Below the pieces are notes generated by a model. That model saw only the letters and a list, made by a program, of their open reading frames with translations. It was not told the DNA's origin and searched no databases. 64,000 nt of DNA from positions 41,148,826 through 41,212,825 of the forward strand of contig CM030714.1 of NCBI GenBank assembly GCA_017979445.1, read 5' to 3'. Each line of letters begins with the position of its first letter. Position 1 is the first letter of the stretch. Positions 55,718 to 64,000 of this stretch are shown one piece after another. Source of the stretch: Akebia trifoliata. Taxonomy: Eukaryota; Streptophyta; Magnoliopsida; Ranunculales; Lardizabalaceae. Both the position numbers and the translations under genes were made by a program.

Positions 55718-56538
55718 ATTGGTTGTTCCTTGTCTCTCCCTTTTTCTTTAGTCTCAATGGATTATGGAAATAATCAAATTTTGTTCAATTTCTTTGTTGA
55801 TTGCATTGCTGAAATAATAACTGAAACATCTTTGTTAACTCTATAAATTCCTTTGCTTGATTTTAACTGAAAAATTAACAATTTCTTGAAGTCCTCATAT
55901 TATGTAGCCTTTCTTTGTACAAGAAAAATATGTGTTGGTGTGGCTAGGGAGGCTTTTGATTTAATGGTTGCCATGTGTTCTTTGGAAACAATGGCCCTGT
56001 GAATTAATCTTGTGAAATTCGAATGTGCCATTGCACATGATCTTATAGAGGATTTGTCTACGTGGGTTGTCTGTTTTTTGGAATATTTTCTTGTTACTTG
56101 TGGACTGGCAATGCACACAAATGACCTTCCTGAGTGTGCACCTCTACTTAGCAGAATCTATGTGTAATTTTCAATCTTAGTATTGCATCTCCTTATGGTA
56201 GGCCACAAATTTATCCGCATCAGTTTCAACGTCTTTCTGTAGGTCAATTTATGTAGAACAAGTTCAAGTCTTTCTTCGCAAGAAAAGTTCAAGACCAGTT
56301 TTTCAGGGATGGAAAACATTTAGTAAGATTGCTCTTCCTTCATAAACACACTCATTTTCCTTCATAAACTCTACCTACAACCTTGATCTATTAAGGTATA
56401 AGAGTCCAACTTCTGAACTACATTTCAAGGCATTATTGGTTTATAGGTTGAACATTTCGGACAAAGCAAGGGCATTTACAGTTAAAAAATGAATGGTGTC
56501 CGACATGGTATGGCATCCAATTTGAAGAATGGAGTCAG
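55718..56538. other. Convergent 3' region between XPT and the MFS gene
   Basis: XPT (plus) and the transporter gene (minus) end towards each other 820 bp apart. The stretch presumably holds both 3'UTRs and poly(A) signals (for example AATAAT near 55,816). No additional coding region was recognised. Confidence 0.5.
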
Positions 56539-59500
56539 TTAAAAAACTTGTGATGTAATCCGATTTTGCTCAAACCGATTGTAAGCAGGTTTGGTCCGGA
56601 GGAAAAGTAACAAACTAGATGCTAAGCCCAACAAGGATAAGATTCCCCACCACACGAACGTCCGCAAGTAACACTTCCTCCCCATACACTCCATTGCTTC
56701 ATCACTACCGATCCCCGAATCCCCGAAGTTCGAGCTAACATTAGCATCATAAACAAGGGCTGCAAGAAGGCCGTATAAAAGTGACCCAATTGGTATGTTA
56801 GTCACAAGCAAGTTATGGTTGACGCCTACACTGTTAGATCCGAAGAGCTCTGATGTGATCGACACAGCTGCAGCGAAGATGAATCCAGAGCTCAGGCCGA
56901 TTAGAGCTGTGCCAATATGTAATGCAGCACCTCCACTTAAGGCAGCAAGTAAGAAGAGCGCAATTGTGTTCGGTAAGAGTGCAATGGTTAGCCACCCAGT
57001 ACGTGCAAAGTATACCTTCCTGCATTTCATGATTTTAATAGTTGCAATTAAATCATGTTGATCACGATTAGTTGATTATTTTATTTTTGAAAAAATCACA
57101 TATTATTTTTATTTTTAGCATCTTTGAGTGTTATTTTATCATTTAATTTATAAAATACATATTTTTTTTAATACATTTTTTATACTTTACAAAGTTATTT
57201 TTATTTTTTAATTTGTCCGATGTTTTCCCGACTTTAGCGATCTTTTTTCTGACATTTTCTGAAGCTTTCTCTTACCAAATTATTCCCAAACCCGACTTTG
57301 TCACTATGGCTATGCTAATAAAACGAAATAATTTACGCCATTGCTTACCTAGGCATGAAGTCTGGGGCTGCGGAAAGTAGCCGACCGAAGAAGGAACACG
57401 ACGAGTAAAGTGTGACAAGCGTCGTCGTGGTCTTTGAACTGTGCCCGAGCGATTGTGCTATTTGCCCAAGATTGTTACCATACACCAGCCCAATTGTACC
57501 CCCACATAAATACACAACATAATAGAGCCAGAAGTCCCACCTACTCAGAAGCACTTGAGCTGAGTGCTCCTCACCAAGCATTGCCAGCCGACAACCCCCA
57601 CTTGGCTCTACACCATGTCTAGCATCATCATTAGCTTTATTGTCATTGCCCATGCAATCGTTGTCCTCAATTTGTACTTTATGAAGCTCAAGATCATTTA
57701 CAAGAGGCCGGTGGTCGCGTGCCAGGACAATGCCAGGGACACAGAAGGGAAGGACAAGGAAGATGGCAGCAGTGACTAGGGGCCATGGTGTGGAAGCAAT
57801 AGACGAAATCGAACTGAGGATGAGAAGTGGGAAGCCAGTGATGATAGCAAGGATGTTTAGAATAAGGAATATTAGGAAATCATGGGGCATGATATCTTTG
57901 GATTCGGGTTGTTGAGGGGATTGGTTAAGGATAGGAACGAGTGCGGCAATGGAAATGATAAGTGGGACAAGTGCATTGAGGATGAGATAGAGGGAATCAT
58001 CTGTTGATGAGATGGCTTTCGTGAGAATTGTGTATAGGGCCGGACTTATGCCATTGAAGCCGACTGTTAAAGACAATGCGAGGGCTCGGTTTTTAGGGAA
58101 ATTTCGAATGCATAGAACAAAACAGACTGTGTTGAACCAGCAGATGCTACATCCGGCTAGTAAGCATGAAAGAAATACCTGCAAGTCCAAACATTCCATT
58201 AGTTTTAAAAATATTTAATATCTTAAAGAAGAAATAGTTAAAAAAAATTCTTTAAAAATAAATAGAAATATAATTAATCTAAAAATATTTATATATTATT
58301 GAAGTCTCGGGTTGACTTATTCTAACCTAGACTCTAACTCATGTTCTACATAACTTGGATTAGGCTCGTGTTGAACTCTCAAGTTGCAGCCTTAGTGGGT
58401 CCTGATTAACTAATTAGCTAATGTATCTGAAGTAGGGGTGCAACTTGATTCGATTTGAGGTCAAATTGGAATCGAACCGATATAGGTTGATTTCACGAAA
58501 TAAGAATCAGAATCGAACCAAATTCCATTGGAATCAAACCAATTCAAACCGAATTAAAGTCGGTTTGATTTGGTTTGATTCTACGGATTACTAATATTCT
58601 ATAAATTGTAAGCAATATTTTTAAAGAAAAAACAAACATAAATTTTTATACAATAAATCATAAATCTATCCATAAAAAAATAACTAATTTATGTCCTAAC
58701 ACCTAAAATAATTAATAATATATATATATATATATTTTGTATAGGTATTCGATTCTATACAAGCTTGATCAGATAATCAAATCAAATTGATTGATTCTCC
58801 ATTTTTGTAACTCGGAATCAAACCACAACTTATTTCAAACCGAACCAAACAACCTCAAAGCTATAGCTATTGATTTGACTTGATTCTCGATTTAAACTGG
58901 ACCAAAGTTGCACCTCTAATCTGAAGCCCATTAGTGGGTATTTATTCGAAACACACTACAGTACTAGTAGACACTAGAATCTTCTTTAAAGATAAATTAC
59001 CAAGTTAGCCACCCATAAAGAGGTATGCTCCATTTATGTGGGACCCACCAACGGTCAAAAGTCAAAACAATCAAAGGATGTAGCTATTATACAGGAATCA
59101 ATAAAGGGTGGCTTCTATTATAAATATGGTTGGGAGTATCATTATTATATAGAATCAGGATCAGGTTCGTGGTCCCTTTCCTTAACAGAAATAATTTATT
59201 TTAGAGTCGTGACGATCTGACTCACTTTGGACTTCTCCCTTTGCATAACTGTAGTTCCTTTTCTTCGGGATACACAAAAATAGATATTTATAATTATTCT
59301 TATTTTTATTTTGTATGGCAATGTGAAGGGAGAGTTTGAGTGAAAACAAAGTGAGTTCGATTATCATGACTTTTTATTTTATTTTATTTTAAATCTGTAG
59401 GTACCTACTGAACATTATAAAAATGATTTGGTATTCACACACTGAATCGAAAGTTTACACATAAAATTTCTCATTTGAATGATTTCGATTTAGTTGAAAT

Positions 59501-61434
59501 TTGAAGTATTAGGATTAAAAAAAACACGTAAGATCAAAGTTTAAAATCCTCATTGAAAGAAATATAAATAATAGTAGAATAATGATGACGTAAGTAATGA
59601 AAGAGAAATTTCTCACTCCTACCCACACATCTACTGTCTAGATATCTTTATTTTTCAATTTCAAATCTTAAAAAATATTGTGCGATCTACGTGAATTAGC
59701 ATATTGACAATCGAATACCACGACCTTTTAGATTTCATGAAAAATCTTATGGTAAATATTTTTTTTTTTAGAGCTTGCTAATGGTGTTGAAAATGGATGG
59801 CTGGTTACTGAGTACTCAAATTTAAAATTAAAATACAACGTTGAAAAACGATTAATTTTTTTTTTTTAAATTCATAGAATTTCATTCTCTACACCACTTT
59901 TGTATGGGATCATATTTTTGAGAGAAAAATTCTCATTATTGCCTTTGTCATCAGTGTCACATGTCAAAATGGTGTTGGTCTGTGAGCAAATTAACAATCA
60001 CTGGCAAAATACTGTGACAACGTTAGCCATTTTAATGGGTGAAGGCAACACTGTTAGCTATATTTAATGGGTGAAAGGCACATGATTGGTTAATAGTTAA
60101 TACGTATGGGTGTTTCCCTTAACGACAAATTAACAATCTCATACGCATTTTGGACTTTATAGTGAATAATTAAGTGAGCTGAAAAAATCAGTTAGCGTTT
60201 CGTATGGTGAAATTCTCTGCTATTTATATCTGCTTGCGTAGGCATTACGAAACCATTAGCCAAAGTTTATGTGGACTTATATTTTGACTTGGGATGTTTA
60301 TTTGATTATATAATTATATATAGAGTAATGCTGGGGTGACAATGGGATTTACTGTGATTCTCACATTCCTAACGTGACATAACCGTATATATTTTTACTC
60401 GTATCTCGAGAAAATCTATGACTATCGCATCAACACAATGAAAAGCAAAATCCCGAAGGATTTTCCTTTTATATATATATATATATAATGCTTCTAACAA
60501 TTCACAAACAATACATAATAATAATAATAAAGAGTCATGTTGGAATAGTCTCAAGATTGGACCTCACAATGCACACCCTAATATGAGAGTGTTGGGAAAC
60601 ATAGATGCTTTCCTTGAGAGACAATGAAAAAACATTCATTCGTTCCTATTCACTTTCACGTGAGGGTGTGTGATGTGAGGTCTAATTTTGACGTTACTTT
60701 AGCATCATTAAAAATAAAATGATAAGAATATAAGATGATTAACAATGGTAGGATGCCTCAAATATTGATTGTGATTGCCTGAGAAGATTGTGGGAGAACA
60801 TAAATTAAGCTATACTTATTCTCGTTTTATTCTAATTCCTTCTGCATTGATGGGATGGGAAAGATTAAGAAAGAATTGAACCAAATTTTGGTTGATAGCT
60901 CTAAATCAAATTAGCAAAATTGTGGGTTTCGACTTTTCCGTGTTAATTCAATCTTTGCAAATTTCTAAACATAACTAGTAGTCATTGGTAGAAATCAAAA
61001 TTAAAAATGAATGCATTAGAAAAAAAAAAAAAAAGAATAATGATTTTTTAACTTGAAAATTTTCACTCGATTTGTACTCGGTCGACGTGACTTCTTGTGC
61101 ATCCCGAAAAAAAAGATCTATGATTCTGTGCAGTTGCCATATCTATCGAGTATAGATTGAATGAAAATTTTCAAGTAAAAATATCATGACTCAAAAAATT
61201 AAAAATGAATTAATATTCGTTCTTATTCATGAACATAGTCAATTGGGATAGTTTGGATCTGTTTGAAAAAGATCAAATATTATCAATTAGAAGAAATTTT
61301 CAAGACTCAAAAGAATATGGATGAAAATAGATATAATATGAGAACTTTCAATAAGAATCAACAACTTTAGACAAAAATTGAATAAAAGATAACTGAACTT
61401 TATAACAAAGAAATATATATATATATATAGATAG

Positions 61435-61468
<34 letters not shown>

Positions 61469-61941
61469 CCCAGCAAAGAATGTGAAACGGTGACTAAGTT
61501 TTGACCAAATATTATTTAAATATATAAAAAACTTAATTCTTTATCCCAAAATAAAGGGGAAAATGGGTATTTTTTTTAACTAATTTAATTATGGGGAAAG
61601 AAAGAAGAAGTAATACTGACCAGAAAATAAGGCAAAGAAATGAGACTTCGAATGATGAGCCATTGAACACCATACCCAACAAAACCCATTAAGACTGCCA
61701 TGAACAGTACGGTCCACAAAGGAAAATACAACAGAGCAAGACCTGAAGACCACCCAAGTGCCTTTCCTAGATCTGACGCAGTTGCAAGATAGTTAAGTTT
61801 CACCTGAGAGATCCCAACCACTGATTTAAGATCGGATGAGTATGCCGAGAAGTCAAAGTTGGTTCCTGTGAACGCTTGGATCCATATTACTGCCACCAGT
61901 ATCAACCATTTACGAGATTGCCCCTTTCCCTTATCCGCCAT
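56539..61941 (-). CDS. Nodulin-like / NFD4-type major facilitator
   Basis: Predicted 543-residue multi-pass membrane protein of the plant nodulin-like MFS group (the NUCLEAR FUSION DEFECTIVE 4 family); the transported substrate is unknown. Exons on the minus strand: 61,941-61,621, 58,178-57,349 and 57,019-56,539, with GT-AG borders and consistent phases. The N-terminal nodulin-like signature is KWLILVAVIWIQAFTGTNFD, FSAYSSDLKSVVGISQVKLN and YLATASDLGKALGWSSGLAL. Exon 2 adds further helices and a hydrophilic central loop (about residues 280-325), then DFWLYYVVYLCGGTIGLVYG and NNLGQIAQSLG. Exon 3 holds the last helices and CMGRKCYLRTF. The frame is intact from ATG to TAG/TGA-type stop. The first intron, 3.4 kb, contains several MITEs. 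It is convergent with XPT. Confidence 0.9.
57020..57348 (-). other. NFD4-like gene intron 2
   Basis: A 329-bp AT-rich intron between CCTAG|GTAAGC and ATGCAG|GAAGG. Nothing else in it. Confidence 0.85.
58433..58918. mobile_element. hAT-type MITE, family 3, in intron 1 of the NFD4-like gene
   Basis: Terminal repeats TAGGGGTGCAACTT and, in reverse, TAGAGGTGCAACTT. It is flanked by a perfect 8-bp duplication ATCTGAAG (58,425-58,432 and 58,919-58,926), the hAT signature. The 486-bp body is rich in GAATCGAACCAAAT and its complement. It is about 250 bp from the exon 2 acceptor. Confidence 0.88.
60533..60712. repeat. MITE family 2
   Basis: GAGTCATGTTGGAATAGTCT, CAAGATTGGACCTCACAATG and CACTTTCACGTGAGGGTGTG; the right part (GATGTGAGGTCTAATTTTGA) is the rough inverse of the left. 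Same family as 3,994-4,165 and 51,030-51,205. Confidence 0.6.
61411..61465. repeat. (TA)n-(GA)n compound microsatellite
   Basis: About 9 TA units, a GATAGATTGA link and about 14 GA units, within intron 1 close to exon 1 of the NFD4-like gene. Confidence 0.95.
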
Positions 61942-62036
61942 GATTAGATAACGGAGGAGAGAGAAACTCTGTTAATTTTAAGAAAATGTCTCTCTAGTTT
62001 AATTAACTGCGTCTCTTCTTCAAGTCTGCATTTCTT

Positions 62037-62045
62037 ATTTATAAA
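62037..62045 (-). promoter_or_regulatory. TATA box of the NFD4-like gene
   Basis: On the minus strand TTTATAAAT lies about 96 bp upstream of the ATG at 61,941, followed by a pyrimidine/A-rich leader. Position and sequence suit a plant TATA box with a 5'UTR of about 65 nt. Inferred from sequence only. Confidence 0.5.
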
Positions 62046-63083
62046 CGTAACCAACGTTTGAGCTCTCTTTAGTCACTACTCTCTACTACATGAAGAATGG
62101 ACACGTGGCATGTTATTCTTTTTTTTTATTTTTTCCTTTTTCTTAAATACATGAAAACTCTGTTGGACGGTCGATGTTAGTCAGTTTAATATTCAACTTT
62201 TCAACAAGAATATAAAGGCATTTATAATAGAGAAATTCTATTTGCACCCCCCAACTTTACTTATTTTTACTTAAATTATTTACCCAAAAAATTAACCCAC
62301 ACCATGTAAAATAAGATTAACGTTTTCCACATCAAATTTTCTTTGTAATACGTGCAAAAGATTAAAAAGGTCACCAATTTCCAATATTGACAATAATTCT
62401 ATAAAAGGAACAAGTTCACACCAATTACAATTGTTTACCAGTCTCTTAACGTTGGTCTCGTGCTTTTCATTTTTTGATATCTCTTTGTTAAAGAGAAGAA
62501 AATATCCAGACCTAATGGTTTTTGGGTAAATTGAGATAATGATATTCTCACACTATTAACTTTTGGTTTTTTTTTTTTTTTTTATATTATAATTTAATTG
62601 AAAAATATAAGATTAATGAGAATTTTATTTAGAGATATTTACCAGATAAATCTTATTGTTATGTTTTTAATTTTTTTATTACAAAAACTCTAATAAATCT
62701 TGGAGTGGGACACATTCTTTTAAAAATTTAAACCTCCTATAATATCCTGATTCTTTAAATCAAATACCTTTATTATATCTTTTCTTCTTTTAGGATCAAA
62801 ATAATTATCGCCCAAACTAGATTAACTGTGAAAGGAAAAATTCTAGCGTCCAACATAGATGGTCATGGTGGAAAGTTTGGGCCCACTGACGGTTCATCCT
62901 TTCTTTGGTGGGCTTAAAAAGCAAAATTCAGTCTGTCTGATTAGTAAAATCTAAAGTTGAATTTGAGCATTTTCTTTATGGGCTTCATGATTTCAAACCC
63001 ATGATGTAAAATGATAGAGTCAATGGCTAGGAATCATCATCAGGATGCTTTTAAGTCCATCAGGGATGTATAAGACATTGTGC
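62046..63083. other. Upstream spacer of the NFD4-like gene
   Basis: Contains a small element start GAGAAATTCTATTTGCACCC near 62,230 (like 2,238 and 40,512) and A/T tracts. No gene seen. Confidence 0.45.
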
Positions 63084-63360
63084 ACTACGTGAAAACTGGA
63101 AAATTCAACATAAAAATTTGACGGGTTAAGGCCCACGAATTTTAAAAACTGAAATTTGACGGTCTAGGACTGTCGAAATTCTTGATGTTCCCAGATTTGA
63201 CGGCTTAGAGCTGTCGAATTTCTCTCATTCTTCATTAATTTGACAGTTTTAGCCCGTCGAAAAAAAAATTGATAATAAAAAATTCAACACTAATTTAACC
63301 TCTTGGTCCGTCAAATTTTATGAAATTTGACAATCCAAGGCCATAAAATTTGGGCTTTTT
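63084..63360. mobile_element. CACTA-like terminus
   Basis: It begins CACTACGTGAAAACTGG and is followed by four or more subterminal repeats in alternating orientation (AATTTGACGG...CCGTCAAATT-type units at about 63,117, 63,155, 63,187 and 63,310). This resembles CACTA ends. The partner end is not in the window, so the element may continue past 64,000 or be truncated. Confidence 0.5.
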
Positions 63361-64000
63361 TCACATTGTGGTGGGGCCAGTAGGGCCAAATGATTGACAC
63401 GTGAAAGTAGACTAAGAATCAGCATGATTTGAGCATTTTTCAATACGTGGAAAATTCGAGTTCTATTCGATTTTGGGTTGCAAAAATCACATCTAAAATT
63501 CGGTCAAAAATCCGATAAATGGAAAATATTTGGCATATGATTCATACGTGTGTATTCTATGTCTTATTTCAAAAATTCAAAAACAAAAAATTCGATCATA
63601 TGATAGTGATGGTGATGATGAAATTTTGTGATGGTGCAGGTGATGAATATGGTGGTGATGATAATGGGGGCATCAAGGTATTGTTTCATTGATTTATAAA
63701 AGAAGACCAAAGTCAAGAGATAAATCATCAATTAGAAAAATTAAGGTGTAATCCTAAATAGATTTAGAGTGCTATATCATTATTTTTTTTAAAATAAAAG
63801 AAGGGACATTTTTTTATCTAAAAAGGTGGATCCCTCCAAAATTTTGAAGCATGGTCGCTTCGAAGTTAACTTGTGTTACACGCCACAACTTACAAGTTTA
63901 CACTTTGCAACATACAACAAGTTAAATAATATATTTTTCAACCGAGTTTTATAAAAATTCATAAAAAACGTGTTTCATTCCTTTTTAACTTAAAATACAT
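63361..64000. other. Right-edge spacer
   Basis: A GATGGT/GATGAT-rich simple stretch lies at about 63,607-63,665. No gene recognised up to the window edge. Confidence 0.5.

Larger units (their letters stand above)
58927..61620 (-). other. Remainder of intron 1 of the NFD4-like gene
   Basis: Contains diverged family-2 MITE sequence (60,316-60,425), a full family-2 MITE (60,533-60,712), a hairpin element at 61,051-61,176 (ACTTGAAAATTTTCACTCG facing its complement) and a TA plus GA microsatellite (61,411-61,465). No exon was recognised here. Confidence 0.65.

Noticed and set aside
1..64000. tRNA, rRNA, CRISPR arrays, plastid or mitochondrial inserts
   Set aside because: No cloverleaf with A/B boxes, no rRNA core motif, no spaced short direct repeats and no organelle gene sequence was recognised on reading; a tRNAscan or organelle BLAST was not possible.

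Overview
The window is nuclear DNA from a flowering plant, probably a eudicot; I cannot name the species. It is AT-rich, with intron-containing genes using GT-AG borders, a plastid-targeted phosphate translocator, a plant-type receptor-like cytoplasmic kinase and dense plant transposon debris. No rRNA, tRNA, CRISPR array or organelle segment was recognised.

Layout. About 1-39.4 kb is transposon-rich and has no intact gene. It holds a diverged large duplication (copy A about 2,940-9,412, copy B about 20,205-28,195). Each copy carries antisense fragments of unrelated genes: an exon of the autophagy modifier ATG8, alpha-amylase exon 1, an unidentified spliced exon and a small N-terminal coding exon. 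Copy B contains a further internal duplication and a 100-N assembly gap at 23,185-23,284. Between the copies lie a CACTA-like terminus, inverted-repeat elements, hAT-type MITEs and a 5'-truncated, dead LINE (16,703-19,845) bounded by a perfect 12-bp target-site duplication. At 29,397-33,113 a probable terminal-inverted-repeat element encloses an RCC1-repeat exon. At 37.5-39.4 kb is a probable solo LTR of Tat/Athila type.

About 40-62 kb is gene space with four apparently intact genes. These are a five-exon RLCK-VII kinase of the RIPK/PBL type (40,046-44,736, +), a single-exon GT4-type glycosyltransferase with an N-terminal membrane anchor (48,132-49,592, +), a single-exon plastid xylulose-5-phosphate/phosphate translocator, XPT (54,452-55,717, +), and a three-exon nodulin-like/NFD4-type major facilitator (56,539-61,941, -), which is convergent with XPT. 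These genes are not an operon and no shared pathway is evident. Several introns and spacers carry MITEs of the families seen in the left half. The right edge (63,084 onward) starts another CACTA-like terminus.

The most unusual content is the duplicated mosaic of gene fragments with preserved splice borders, and the RCC1-bearing element. Both look like transposon-mediated gene capture. Functions are assigned by reading motifs only; no database search was possible.
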